This document shows positions 46,101 to 58,981 of a stretch of 64,000 nt of DNA, in pieces. How positions within the stretch are numbered: position 1 is the first letter of the stretch; each line of letters starts with the position of its first letter. The DNA is from Toxonevra muliebris. Its lineage: Eukaryota > Arthropoda > Insecta > Diptera > Pallopteridae. The stretch covers positions 35,677,989 to 35,741,988 of the forward strand of contig OY829326.1 of assembly GCA_963691655.1 (NCBI GenBank). Reading direction: 5' to 3'. A program made the position numbers and the translations under genes. Under the pieces are notes generated by a model. It ran no database searches. It had not been told where the DNA came from and saw only the letters and a list, made by a program, of their open reading frames with translations.

Positions 46101-49100
46101 TTTTTAACAAGTTCGTCTGCCTTCTCATTTCCTTCTACGAAATATCCAGCTCTTTGGACATTATTTTCTGTTTTCGAAGATGATCTCTGCGAATTCGTTC
46201 TCGCACAGCACATAAACATTGTTGATATTCCAAGGTTTTTCAGTAATGTGAAAATTTGACCAACATTTTTCCCACACTTGTATAAGGCAATTACCGCAAT
46301 GCGGTTCCTTTTGACACCCCGCTCAATTGTAATCAAACAAAAGCTGAAATCAAATCTTCTTGATGCTCTATGATGAACATGTGCTAAAAAAAAACTATCG
46401 GTGCTATTCCTTTAAGATTTTAAATATCTGCTATATTGATCGAAATTTTGTAACAGAATTTATGGCAGGACTAAGTATAGGCGAGCTAGGCATGTGAAAA
46501 AGAACAGTATTGAAATAACGTTGAAATTGTGGTGGGGAGTGAAACGAAGAAAACAGACGAATTTTATTTTGGATGTTCATATGGAAATCAATCATTTCTA
46601 AAGCAATGCCCGTGGGCAAAAGCTGAGTGTAAGCTTACACATATTTAATATGTGTAAATTGAGAAATCTCATCATTTGGCGCTTATAATTCACGCAAGCA
46701 ACATTAACATTTTTTTGATTAGTAAATTTACTTTCTTACGTGGCCTTAGTATAAAATATTTAATAGTTTTTTTTTACACATGAGGAGTTTGAAAAAAAAT
46801 TATATTTGGAAAGACTTTGGTTAAGAAACGTTGTGTAGCTAAACTCGAATCCGAGAGAAAATCTTACAAATCTTCCAGCGGTTTGTGATCAGTCGTTAAG
46901 AGATTAATGGTTTATGGATTTAAAAGAAATAGCTATAAAACTTAACTCAAAATTTGATTAAACTACCGGAATTTTTCTTTTTTAGGCAATGATTACATAT
47001 GTAGCAGATCTCGCAAACGAGAATGTTACAGATGCGGGTGAATCCTTGCTCCATTCGATTATGATTTTTTCCTTGGCATATGTTGGAATTGGTGTTATTA
47101 TACTGCTCTGCAGTTATATATCGGTCATGTGCTTTAACTACGCAGCGCATGCTCAAATTTTGCGTATACGTGGAATGTTTTTTAGATCGATTGTGCATCA
47201 GGATATGGAATGGTATGATGTCAATCAAACCGGAGAAGTTGCCAGTCGAATGAATGAGTAAGAAAGCTTAGCTACATAACGTAAAAATAAAAACAAAAAA
47301 ATAAGAAAAAAAAAATTTATTCATATGCAATTTCTTAGAGATTTAAGCAAAATGGAAGAAGGTCTCGCTGAAAAAGTGGTGATGTTTGCGCATTACTTGG
47401 TGGCTTTTGTTGGATCAATTGTTTTGGCATTCGTTAAAGGCTGGCAATTGGCATTGGTGTGTCTTGCTAGTCTTCCAGTTACATTTTTATCTATGGGTCT
47501 TGTATCGATTGTAAGTATCTTGCTCTCTAAACTTCACAGAAATTATAAATTAATAAAAATTTATTGCTACATAGGCTACATCTAAACTTGCTAAACAAGA
47601 ACTAAATGTATATGCATTAGCTGGAAATGTAGCTGAAGAAGCTTTCAGTGGGATTCGTACGGTAAAGGCATTCGAGGGTGAATATAGAGAAGTCTCAACA
47701 TATAAATCGAAAGTTGTGCATGCTCGAAACTTGAATATCAAGCGAAATTTGTTCTCCGGTTTGGGCTTCGGACTGCTATGGTTTTTCATCTATGCTTCAT
47801 ATGCGCTAGCATTTTGGTATGGCGTAGGATTAGTCTTAAATAACTATGCCGGTGATGAGTATTATGCAAATTATGATCCTGGTACCATGATTACGGTAAG
47901 TACATGCGGGACGGATTTCTTCTCAGCAATTCTTAAATTCTCATTATCATGAAACATCAGTTAAACTCATTCTGAAAAACTACATACATAACTATTTCTT
48001 CTCTTGTTTTTGTTCCTGTGACTTGTAGGTTTTCTTTGCGGTGATGATGGGATCCATGGAAATTGCTCAAGGATCACCATATATCGAAGCTTTCGGTATT
48101 GCGAGAGGTGCTTGCGCCAAAGTATTTAAAATTATCGAGCAAGTCCCCGTCATTAATCCTATTGAGCCCAGAGGCATCGCGTTATCAGAACCGCTTACAC
48201 ATATTGAGTTCCGAAATTTAGATTTTCAATATCCAACACGTAAAGAGGTTCAAATCCTCAATAAATTCAATCTTAAAATTCATCGCGGACAAACGATTGC
48301 ATTGGTGGGTCATTCTGGCTGTGGCAAATCAACTTGTATCCAGCTGATTCAACGATTCTACGATCCTCAAAAAGGTGCAGTCTATTTCAATAACATCGAT
48401 CTAAAGGACATCAATATCAATTGGCTGCGAGACCGTATCGGTGTTGTTGGGCAGGAGCCGATTCTATTTGCAACGACCATATATGAAAATATCCGTTATG
48501 GCAAGGAAGATGCCACTGAAAAAGAGATCGAAGAAGCCGCTCGCAAAGCAAATGCGCATATCTTCATTTCAAAGTTGCCGGAGGTAAGGCATTGGGATCC
48601 TAGGCATAAAAATGCGCAATTGCTAATTACCCGGAATGGATTTCCTCAATTTTCAATTCAATTCACTTGAACTTGAACTCAGTAAATCAAGTACGAGAGT
48701 TCGAACTTATTTTATTTTTGTTATATACTTGTACATTGACGAATACAGGGTGGGGGTTTTAACACAAAATCCAGTGATTTTCGACACTGGAATCGCGATT
48801 TCCAGAACAAGCATGAATTCTTGTATGCAGTCATTAGATCGGTCCAGGGGGGGCCTTTAAAAATAAGCTCCGCCCATTTTTTGTAAAGTACGCTTTCATC
48901 TTTTAGTTTTATAAAATTTTACTAACTTTTGCTCTAGGAATATTTTTTTTAGACTAAAATAGATTCCCTCACAAAATTTCAAACAAATCAATCCGTCCAA
49001 GGAACTTTCCCTGATTTTTGCTTCCAAACTTCCTTTAGACTACATTTTAGATTAAGATAGGCAGTAATATGAGTTTTTTGACCCACCAAAAAAAATCCTG

Positions 49101-52100
49101 GTGCGCAAAATTTCAACCTAATTACTCGGTCTATAGATTTTACTCCAGTACAAGGAAAATTTCAAATTATCCCTTATTTTTCTGACTTTTTTTCAAATTT
49201 TTGTGATCAAACCAGATTCACTGTAATGTAAATATGTATGTATTTGTTTCAAGGGCTATCACACATTAGTTGGCGAACGTGGTGTCCAATTATCTGGTGG
49301 ACAGAAACAGAGAGTTGCTATTGCGCGTGCGCTAATTCGAGATCCAGAGATTTTGTTACTTGACGAGGCGACATCTGCTCTGGACACAGCCAGTGAGGCA
49401 AAAGTGCAGGCAGCATTGGAGCGAGTAAGTTACCAAAGTGGAAAAAAGAATGTATAATATCGAAGCTAGTAAATTGTTTCTTACCATAGGCCAGTGAGGG
49501 CCGCACTACGATTATTGTCGCACATCGTCTCTCAACAATTCGGCACGCCGATAAAATCATTGTCATTGAGAAAGGTGAAGTGGTTGAAGCTGGCACCCAT
49601 GACGAATTAATGGAAGTGAAGAAACATTATTTTAAACTGATTACAACACAATTAGGAAATAATTCATTGATAAAAACACCAGGTACCGAAAAATCGAAAT
49701 CCATTTGGAGTGCCGAGGATGCTGATGAAGAAGAAATAATTATAATTAAGGACAAAGATGAGGTAAAGTTGCATGGCTCGAGTTTTGCATTCTAGAATTA
49801 ATTGCGGGTATTTTTATTTTGCGATTAAGTAATCTCTTAAACTGATATTTTAACTGAAATCATCAATCAGTTTTCAATATTCTAGAACAGCGAAGCAATC
49901 AAAATCAAAACCAATTGTATTTTAACATTTTACAAATTAAATTTTCAGATGATTGATAAAAAAGAAAAGGACAATCCGGTTTCGTTATTAGAAATTATGA
50001 AATTAAATAAAACTGAATGGCCGCAAATATTGTGTGGTTGTGTGTCTTCGGTGATCATTGGACTTTCTATGCCTATTTTTGCTGTACTATTTGGAGATAT
50101 TCTTGGGATCATATCAGTGCAAGATGATCCGAAGTATGTGCGTGATAATACAAACATTTACAGTTTGTTTTTCTTAATAGCCGGCATCGTTGTGGGTCTG
50201 GCAACATTTTTACAGGTTTGCAATTGTATTTGAAAATATTCGTATAACAATTTTATAGCAGATATTGAATTCTTCCAACAGCAATATACTTTTGGTATTG
50301 CTGGGGAGAAGCTCACCGAACGTTTGAGAGGATCTTTGTTTGAAGCTATGCTTAACCAAGAGGTAGCATGGTTCGATGATAAGGCAAATGGGACTGGAAG
50401 TCTTTGTGCGCGTTTATCACGGGAAGCATCTGCGGTACAGGGGGTAAATAAACTTGATACCTTCATGGGGGGGCTTGCGTTATAAATTAACAATTTATGT
50501 ATTTAGGCAACTGGTCAACGAATTGGTATACTCATGCAATCATTGGCTACACTCATTTTATCTGTCGGCTTGTCTATGTACTACGAATGGAGTTTGGGTT
50601 TGCTGGCAATGGCATTTGCGCCGTTCATTTTGGCAGCAACTTATATGCAATATAAAGTTATGGAAAAGGAAAATATGGGTACGGCCAAGGCAATGGAGAA
50701 TTGCACAAAGGTATGTACAAAATATTGTGGCATTTATTCTCAATTTCGATTTAAACCTTTCACCGTTTTAGCTTGCTGTTGAAGTAGTCTCAAATATTAA
50801 AACGGTCGCTTCTTTAGGCAAGGACGAAATGTTTCATGAAAAATATACCAAAATGCTGAGTCCTGCCATTGCTGTATGTATTACTTGCTGCAGTGCCAAT
50901 TGAAATATTAAAATTAATAAACCGTTATCAATTTAACAGAAAGCTAAGAAAAATACGCATATACGCGGTTTTGTTTTTGGCTTGGCGCGGTCTCTAATGT
51001 TCTTCGCATACGCTGCTTGCATGTATTACGGCGCCTGGTGTGTTGTGAATAAAGGCATGAATTTCGCTGATGTCTTTAAGTAAGTAATGACACTTTCACA
51101 ATCATTTTTTTCACACCTTCACACAATCTACTTTTAAATTTCAGGGTAGCTGAAGCTCTTATCATGGGCACTTTTTCGGTAGGTGGAGCTCTTGCATTTG
51201 CGCCCAATTTACAGAAAGGCATCAATGCAGCTAAAAATATTTTCAAACTATTTAATCGTGAGCCGAAAATCATTGATAGTCCTAATGTGTCACGTGATCC
51301 TTGGCATTGTGCGGGCAATGTCTCCTTTGATAATGTCAAATTCACATATCCCACACGACCGGAGATTACCGTACTTAATGATCTTATGTTGCGCATACAG
51401 AAAGGTCAGAAAATAGCACTTGTTGGCCCATCGGGGTGTGGCAAATCGACATGCATTCAATTAATTCAACGTTTCTATGACGTTGATGGCGGATCAGTTT
51501 CTATTGATTCAAATGATGTGCGCAACCTAGCGCTCGGTAATTTACGCAAGCAGTTGGGCATAGTATCACAGGAACCTATACTATTCGACAGAACCATATG
51601 CGAAAATATTGCATACGGCGATAATTCGAGATTTGTTTCAGAGCAAGAAGTAATTGATGCTGCTAAGAAAGCAAATATTCACAATTTCGTAGCATCACTT
51701 CCATTGGTAGGTACCTAATTTCTAATTTAAGGACAGGGTTCGAATACGAATTAAACTCAGTTTATAGATTAAATTGATAACTTAACTGAAATTTTAACTA
51801 TATTTCCGCAGGGTTATGAGACACGAATGGGCGAAAAGGGCACACAACTCTCTGGTGGGCAAAAGCAGCGAATTGCCATTGCACGTGCACTTGTTCGAAA
51901 TCCAAAAATTCTACTTTTAGACGAAGCAACCTCAGCTTTAGATGCTGAAAGTGAAAAGGTAATATTCAGGTGCGAAGTAATGTCCAGTCAAATAAATTTA
52001 TTTAATCCCAAGGTGGTGCAAGATGCACTCGAAGCTGCCAGCGAAGGACGCACAACTATCAGTATTGCTCACAGACTATCAACAATTACTGATTCCGATG

Positions 52101-52213
52101 TGATATTCGTTATTGATGGTGGCAAAGTAATAGCAAGCGGTACACATCAACAACTTTTAGAGATGCATGGCCTTTACTACGATTTGTATAAATTACAAGC
52201 TGGTACCATGTAG
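43153..52213 (+). CDS. Mdr50: ABCB full transporter (P-glycoprotein), Mdr50-like, 16 exons
   Basis: ATP-driven efflux pump of the plasma membrane, exporting lipophilic xenobiotics. Exons by GT/AG sites with matching phase: 43153-43229, 43830-44046, 46986-47257, 47339-47510, 47575-47895, 48029-48583, 49254-49424, 49490-49762, 49949-50215, 50282-50443, 50507-50710, 50772-50873, 50940-51079, 51145-51706, 51812-51958, 52013-52213. The joined frame is open for about 1280 codons, the usual length for the family. NBD1 has Walker [10 protein letters not shown] (447-455), Q-loop Q495, signature LSGGQ (551-555), Walker B ILLLDE with catalytic E576 and switch H607. NBD2 has GPSGCGKST (1072-1080), Q1120, LSGGQ (1178-1182), E1203 and H1234. 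Both ATP sites look intact. Hydrophobic membrane segments precede each NBD, and an acidic linker (about 665-690) joins the halves. The C-terminus (YKLQAGTM) resembles Drosophila Mdr50 as I remember it; Mdr49 or Mdr65 kinship is not excluded. The exon 1/2 junction is the least certain. Confidence 0.93.
44870..45510 (-). mobile_element. Tc1/mariner-superfamily transposase relic in intron 2 of the Mdr50-like gene
   Basis: The minus strand reads [47 protein letters not shown] (first catalytic region, with the usual Asp of TDEKIF changed to Lys), then [20 protein letters not shown]. Further on, with frameshifts, come IPAFI-like and [12 protein letters not shown] remnants of the last catalytic box. 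Opposite in orientation to the host gene. Cannot encode a working enzyme. Confidence 0.75.
45520..46336 (-). mobile_element. LINE 3'-end relic in intron 2 of the Mdr50-like gene
   Basis: Minus-strand frames read [48 protein letters not shown] and [18 protein letters not shown]. This is the RNase H C-terminus and zinc motif of the same kind of LINE as at 6824-7442 (shared ILTGHC and LPG-QSKTLLG). The region upstream of GNEKADEL is frame-shifted. The 3' end is an (ATA)n-like tail near 45525-45540. It abuts the transposase relic and may have inserted into it. No target duplication found. Confidence 0.78.
51959..52012 (+). other. 54-nt last intron of the Mdr50-like gene, in frame and stop-free
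   Basis: Begins GTAATATTC and ends TTTAATCCCAAG. Its length is a multiple of three and it contains no stop in the host frame. Unspliced RNA would therefore encode an 18-residue insertion between Walker B/D-loop and the switch His of NBD2. The splice call rests on the donor and acceptor and on exact continuation of the conserved [18 protein letters not shown] segment. Confidence 0.8.
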
Positions 52214-52472
52214 AAATAATGAATGATGGGCTTAAAAAACCAATCGCACAAATATTTGAGTAAAGTAATTCATCTATTTACTTACTTACTTCACTTTTGT
52301 AATATTGATAAGAGCTGTAACGGATGCCATTCAGCGGATGCGAATCTCTGAAAGTAAGCGTATGATTGACAGTAACGGGTGCGGTTAGCTATTGCAACTT
52401 TAAAAATCATCCATAGAAATAAGAAATTAGGCATGTGACTTGACATACTTGAAGAAAATCAAAATAGATACG

Positions 52473-52478
52473 AATAAA
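52473..52478 (+). terminator. AATAAA poly(A) signal candidate for the Mdr50-like gene
   Basis: An AATAAA hexamer 260 bases downstream of the transporter stop codon, on the sense strand. It is the first canonical hexamer I found after the stop. The region is AT-rich, so chance occurrence is possible. Confidence 0.35.
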
Positions 52479-52546
52479 ACTTTAATTTTCAAAAAATGAT
52501 TAAAGAGTTTTAAAAAAACTTTCCTTTTTTGGGACACCCTAATATA

Positions 52547-52560
52547 CACTAGCGGATCCA
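52547..52560 (+). repeat. solo hAT-type MITE end
   Basis: The 14-mer CACTAGCGGATCCA is identical to the terminal repeat of the MITE at 37876-38047. I found no inverted partner downstream, so it is a truncated copy. Confidence 0.55.
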
Positions 52561-54249
52561 AAGTCGTTTTATTTTTTAGAGCGCATATGTCTGCATATAT
52601 TGTAGTTTGATTATTGTCGAGGCTTTAAAACTAATTATTTTTAAAAGACTGCAGACTTGTTCGAAAAAACATCCATTTTTGTATTAAGAGCACCACACTT
52701 CATTGATTGCAATTACCAAGTTGTCTGCTGGGTAAGAAGTAGATCGAAAATGCCCATTTTTTCTTATTAGTCTGAAAATTTTAGTTTGAGCGGTTCCCTG
52801 CGTTCATTTTCATCCAGTACTGTGTTATAATGTGCGCAGGGGTCAAGCCAAATCCTGTCAGCAAAATAAACAGGCGCTCGTTGTGTGGTGTTGATATTCT
52901 TTGTTTTGCTCTGGAATTTAGTGATGACCATTCGTTCAGATATTTGTGTCTATAATATGAGACTTCTGTGGGATACTGGTAAACGGAAATCCTGCTGGTG
53001 CCTCCTGGTTTGATTCGACGCTTTTTCCAGTGAAGAGGGAAATAGTGGAGCCTATTGGAAAATGGTAAATTCCACTACAGATTCAACTTGATTCAATTAT
53101 TTCCAATATGTCTCAGCGTCACAGCATTCTAGAAGCTAATCGTTGTCCTGGTACTATAGCTAAGAGTCGTAAATGGGAAATCATTAAAAAAATTGATACT
53201 TGTTCTTGTGCATTGACGTTTCAAACCAGCCTTTGACCTATTTTGAGTTCATCCGCTACAAAATTTGAGAACTTATTACGAACTTAACCTCGATTATGTC
53301 AAAGCAAATTATGTATGGAACTCATAGTTTTGGTTGGAAAACCAAATACAGTCCCGCGAGAATTCAAAACAGTCGTTTTCGATCTACCCTAATGTATATA
53401 TGTACATGAAAATAATTAATGACTTCTGTGTATCCTTAAATTATTAATGATCTAATCCAATATTCGTAGTCTCTGTGTATGTGTTTGTGTGTGAGAGTAG
53501 CATTTGCCATGGTGTTTATCAATTATGTTCTGATTTGCTTGCGCCCTAACCAGAAATTCATAAATCATTTCGATAAACATCAAATAATGAAATGAGAAAA
53601 TTAATCTGGCAAACGAACGATGTTCGGGCGATTAAATCTAATTGTAGCTATATGTAATGCGTTTTAGAAACTGTTACCATAAATTTAGAATTCAATTAAC
53701 TGCAATTTCATTCGATTCAATGAAATTATGTACGAACAGGTGCGTATGTTTTGGGGGCTCAAATCATCCCTGAAATAGGTCGAAAATTAATATTTTAGAT
53801 TTTGCACAGAGTGATTTTGAAAACAAAGTTTAAGGAGAAATTACTGCCAGCTACCTATTGAGAAAATATTTTTCTAAACATTAAATTTTACCCCACCTTG
53901 TGAAATAAAATGCCAGTTTTGTTGAACTTAAAAATTTAAATTTATTTTAATGAAAAATGTTATTAGTTTGTTTTCGAAGAACAAATAATTATCAAAAACC
54001 CTTTTTTTTACAAAAATTTTTTTTTTCAGAAAAAATGACACCTAGAATCATTTTCTCACAAACACACACACTCTCCCATGTACTAGACTTTCAAATAACG
54101 AACTGTTATGCAGACTAGCTACAATGGGAAAAAAACAGCAACATAAGTGTATAGAACGGTAGTGGTAGTTTCTTTCAATATCTCTATTCAGTGAAGATAT
54201 TTGGAATCAAATCCTTAATTCTGAGTTATGATTTCAAATATTAGTAGCT

Positions 54250-54350
54250 TATATAGGATATTGAAAGATTAAGAACTATCACTAAGATCACTGATGAGGA
54301 ATTGTGGCGGATTCCGAAACGGCCGTCTGATTTGCCCGTCTCTATATACA
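54250..54350 (+). repeat. interspersed repeat copy A
   Basis: Similar in order to 63600-63700. Shared anchors are TTATATAG, ATTGAAA, CTATCAC-AAGATC, GATGAGGAATTGT/GGTGAGGAACCGT, GGATT-CGAAAC and CTGATTTG. Probably part of a retroelement 3' region; no coding content. Confidence 0.55.
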
Positions 54351-56181
54351 TTGTTGTTGTGATGACTACATTTGTTCATTAAGCCTGTTTATATATAACT
54401 TCAAATAACGAAATTGACATGAACTTAAGTCATGACTTTGAAAATTAACCTCTAGATTTAATTTTCATAGTCTCCTAAAAAACTATCATCAAAAATTTTT
54501 TAGTAAAGTTAAAAAAAAGTTAAAAATTCCCCTCCATAGTTAACGGTTAATCTAGACGTCAATAGCTAAATTCACAACACCTTGGTAGTTTTAAATAAAA
54601 AATTTGTAAGATGTGTATAGGCCCAAAATTTGAATTAAAAAATTGATAACCTTTTCCGTTTTTTAAAAAAGCATAAATATACATATCTATTTATTAATTT
54701 ATTGATTGAAGTCTAAATATCAATACAAAGAACTTGTTCACATCCTTTCACGACTTTTATAAATAAAACGATAAGCTTATAAATAGATAAAATAAAGGCT
54801 CAAAGTAGTAGTAAATACTTATGTGAAACATAAATTTTGATTTATCCTAGCCCTGCACATTGTATAAAATTTGGGAAATTAAAAAGACATGCTGTTGGGT
54901 GCATTTAAGTGTTGCTTTCTTACACCAATGTGTGTCCTTTGTATGGAAAAACCAAATAATTAGTTTAATCAACTGTTCAAAAATATTCAATTTTAAAGTT
55001 TAAAACACTTCCTCTAAATGGATACATTCAATACTTAAGAATTTTCTTATCAGTTTCATGAACATTTGAACATTCACGCCAGTGTTCAAAGATATTAGGA
55101 AAAGAAACAAAGATTTAGAAATATACCTCTATAGAAACAACAAAACCTAATAAACACATAAGATATTCTTTAAGACATGGAACAAGTAGACAAAACTTTG
55201 AAAAATTAACAAATAGGTTTAATTTTTATAAGTTTAAAAATTGCAATACATAAGATATCCTTTGGCAGCTCTGTGTTTTAATTGGAAAAGCTTAAAGCTT
55301 CCGTTATGTCGCAAAAATCTTTGTTGAATTCTCTATTGATGGTACAAGGTGAGAAAAAAAAAATAAAATGGTTACACATTCATATACGAATATATTTGTA
55401 TTGTATTTACAGTAGGCCCGAACATTGTTCACACCCAAAATTTGAACAACGCTTAAAAACCAGCCGTGAATGAGATCTGAAAAAGCACAAAACTTTTTAC
55501 TAACCTAAATTCCAAAAATTGGTAATGATGAATTTTATTATGGAATTGATGGGTATATTTTAAAGAAAATAAAAATGTTATTTACTTCTCTTAAAAACTA
55601 CCCATCAACCTGTCGTAAATTCCCATTTTTCTCATTCTTTAATATTGCTTTAACAGATTTAACGCAATATCTGAAAAAATTTTAAACAAAAAAATAGTAC
55701 TTTTTTTCAATAAAAAAAATTCATGAAAATTAGGACAATATTAAAAAAAGTGTTTTAAAAATGTCAGTTTTTGTTTATTAATAAAAAATATACGCACGAG
55801 TATATCGTCGGCGTTCTGTCAGAATTCACTAAGTCCATTTTTTTTAATTTCTAAGATGAAGTTATGCAGTACATGGCGCGCCACGAACACTGACAAAACT
55901 TAAAAAGTCAACAGATTGCATATAGACATTAGTATATGTTTAAACTGAATTATCAAATATCTAATTAATACGGATCCACTTAAAAATTTCAATTTGGACT
56001 TAATGATTTCTGCTTGAACGACGTCGATATGGAATTGAGCAGAATGATATCTGTACAATGCAGAAGTAGATGAGGTATGAAACTTAATACTATTTGTAAT
56101 TATTTTTGATTTAAATTCGCCACAATTATCAAATATTTGTACTTTTTTGTTAGCCTATATTCAATTGACAATTGTTAAAAT

Positions 56182-58213
56182 CTATAAAACATATCTAGCC
56201 AATACGAGGGCACAGCAACCTTCATAAGGTAATCGAGATTTTATCGACCAAACATTAGCAATCACATCATATTCCTCTACTATGGAAATTCCACTGCCAC
56301 CTGCAACAATTATAGAGTTATTTAATGCAATACAACTATGACCGTATCGTGGAGTGTTTAGTGAGCATATCTGAAAATTAAAGAAAACAAAAAACATTCA
56401 AATGAATTTTTATTTCATTCATTGTATAAATTTTAGTACCTTAGTCCAAGTATTTGTGATATGGTCATATCGCTCTATAGTTGCGGAACCTAAGCCTCCA
56501 ACTACATAGAGATAACCATTGAGAACAGCGGCCTAAATCATTTAAATATGTGAATTCAGTAAATGTTATTAATGTTGTTATTATGTATATTTGTTACCCC
56601 AGAAGAAACCCGGGAATCATTCGTAGATGCTTTCATTGTCCAAGAATTATTGAGTGGTTTATAACATTCCGTTGAATTTGTCCCACCACCACCAACAACG
56701 TATATAGAACCACAAAGTACCTCCGTCACGTGTTCCATTCTCTTCACATTCATGGATGCCACATAGGTCCAAAGACCTGTCCTGTGATCCCATCTGTATT
56801 TACAGCATTCCTGTTATATTAAATATCACTAAATATCAAATTTTTAAGCAAAATACCTTTCTACGCTTTTCAATACATCAGTACCATCATACCCTCCAGT
56901 GGCATAGACGTATTCGTCCAGCACTACAAGAGATGAAAACTGACGGCATTTTCCCATAGGATTCAGTCTTTTTGAGCTCATCGTTTTAGTGTTCACGCTT
57001 GTAACTGTATTAACCCAACAATTTTCTAAATATCCTTCACCAATAATCAACTCATCATTCATTATGGCAGTATAGAAATTTTTTCTTCCATCTTTAATTT
57101 GTGTGAAAAGGGTCCACTCATTAGTTTGAGAATTACATTTGTGAATTGGTATAGTTCCATCCTAACGAAACAAATAAATTTTATTTTTATAGCAATCTTC
57201 AAATTATGAAATGATTTTCATCTTACAATTGAATTCATCATAATCGCCAGCAAAGTCCCGCTCATACCTTCTCGCGGGTTTGGAATATGCTTCATGTCGG
57301 CTGTCACATACCATGTCATAATTTCTTTAAGCAATTCCTGATCGTTAATTGCGTCTAAAATAAGCTGCTTTTGATCCATAATAAACGATGGTGACAGAAA
57401 AGGTACACGCACCAATGATAGAATTTCGCGAATGAATTTCATACGTTCAACTTTATTGTGTTGTAACCAACGCATAGTGCTTTCAAAAACAGTTTCTTCC
57501 TCGCTGACGCAGACTTCATCACTAGCAAGTAATTTCCGCAATTGTTTGTCACCCAATTTGAGAAATTCCTCACTCTTACATACCTAAATAAAGAATGTGC
57601 ATCATGAAGATATTAAACAAAAGTTATATTACAAAGCTCACATCCTTAAAACGATCACAGGCATATGCTTGAGCCGCTGTTATTAGATTCGTTGAACAGT
57701 GTAGCTCTGCAATAGCCCAAAAGCCCAAGCAATTAGAAGAATCGATTTTCTGCTTCAAAAATTCGCCACATGCGCTGACCACATCCGTCAGCAGAAAATG
57801 ATGCGCTGCTGCCATGACCGTTTCTGTGTTCTCCTCACTTAACTCTATCTCCCCCGAGTATATATATTTAATTATATTGATCAAGTCGCCTCCACTAACA
57901 TCACTCAAGCTAATCTCAGTCTGCATTGACTCACTCATATCACTTGTAAACATGGCACGGAAGTACTCGCAGCGTGCAGATAGAATATTTCGATGAACTG
58001 GCACTCTATAATAGGATAAACATAGTATTAAATTTTTTACTAATCATATAATTTGTTTTACCTTATTCCGTCTTCCTTTGCAATGAGTACGACATCAGTA
58101 AGTATTTGATCTTGTTGCATTTTATGTAAAGCAATTAAGGTCTTTCGCGGTTCCTTGGTGTTATCCACATTCACCACTTCCACCATGTTCTTATCTTGCT
58201 TTCCACACAACAT
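56182..58213 (-). CDS. BTB-BACK-Kelch protein (KLHL family), 7 exons
   Basis: Probable substrate adaptor of a Cullin-3 ubiquitin ligase, from the family's known role. Exons on the minus strand: 58213-58062, 58005-57642, 57583-57227, 57161-56857, 56793-56598, 56532-56440, 56370-56182. All boundaries are GT/AG and phases agree, giving about 551 residues, the usual KLHL size. The BTB domain covers about 35-155 (LTDVVLIA, VPVHRNILSARCEYFRAMF). BACK follows at about 160-275, with the EEFLKL motif at the exon 2/3 junction. From about 292 come degenerate kelch blades (YVYATGGYDG, SVERWDHRTGLWTYVASM, IYVVGGGG, LYVVGGLGS, IIVAGGSG). Fewer than six complete blades are obvious, so some are diverged. The exon 5 acceptor was placed at 56793 because only this site keeps the kelch reading frame. 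The ATG at 58213 gives a 37-residue leader; Met10 is an alternative. I could not assign a specific KLHL orthologue. Confidence 0.9.
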
Positions 58214-58850
58214 TTACGCAAAACTAAAATAAAATTTAATGGTCTATAAAATTCCCATTTTACATATTATTCTGAGTAACATTCGTTCGTAATTGTTGCA
58301 ACAATTTTTAATTTCAATCCTACTCGTTTCGTACAGATCGGAAGGCGCATTCTGTTCCAAATTTTAAATATGAGAGACAGACGCTAAACAAAATTCTCTT
58401 TCTCAGGCATATAAATAAGTTTTTTTAATAAAACAAAATTAATCTACTATTCAGCACTTCATGGGCTGTTGTGCCAATATAGCAAAGTAGTAATTAATAT
58501 TTTATTATAAAAATGTACAAATAATACAGTCCAACAATGTTTTTGCAAGAGAGAAATTGATGTGTAATACTAAGAAAGAATATTAATATCCAGAACGTTA
58601 AAGTTTCAAATTAAAAAAGTTAAGATTAGAAAAGCGATGCCACTGTAATCAAATGAGAATAAATATAATTTTCAAGGCCTGGAGGTTTAATGTTTGAGAC
58701 AAAGATATTATTGAAGAAAGTGTTGAAAATTTGTTGTATTAAATTTAATGAGAATCTCTAGGAATGAGCATAAGGAAAGGAGGTAGAAAGTGAAATAAAA
58801 AAAAATAGGAACAATTTTGACTTAAGGATGAAACTTCCAGCATTGAAAAT
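58214..58850. other. 5' flank of the Kelch gene
   Basis: Upstream of the minus-strand Kelch ATG. AT-rich, no recognised ORF. No clear TATA or initiator was singled out. Confidence 0.4.
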
Positions 58851-58854
58851 GTAT

Positions 58855-58981
58855 GGCGCATAATCATAGTCAAAAACAAGCTATACTTAAACTAAACTAT
58901 ACTTTGATGCCGTAAGGAATGTGAGTCATTAAAGTTTACTTTAGTTAAAGTATAGTGTATTTTTGACTATGACTATGCGCC
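58855..58981. mobile_element. 127-bp inverted-repeat MITE candidate
   Basis: GGCGCATAATCATAGTCAAAAA at the left and its near-exact complement at the right end (one mismatch in about 21). The arms continue inwards through CTATACTT-AACTAAA-like sequence to a small centre, so nearly the whole element folds into a hairpin. TA is found next to both ends, possibly a 2-bp target duplication. Confidence 0.7.

Larger units (their letters stand above)
52214..56181. other. convergent intergenic region between Mdr50-like and Kelch genes
   Basis: Both genes end here, so it holds their 3' regions. No further gene was recognised. Contains a solo CACTAGCGGATCCA end at 52547 and an interspersed repeat at 54250-54350. 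A short exon-like stretch at about 55282-55349 (ending CAAG before GTGAGA) has no support beyond a splice-like site. Confidence 0.5.

Noticed and set aside
55282..55349. Possible short coding exon (MSQKSLLNSLLMVQ) with a GTGAGA donor
   Set aside because: No start context, partner exon or homology; a lone splice-like site is not enough.
56794..56815. Alternative acceptor for Kelch exon 5 after ATAACAG
   Set aside because: With the exon 4 donor it shifts the frame and loses the kelch blade; the acceptor at 56794/56793 restores SVERWDHRTG.
56756..56959. Plus-strand ORF across the Kelch gene
   Set aside because: Antisense shadow of Kelch exons; the minus-strand frame carries the kelch motifs.
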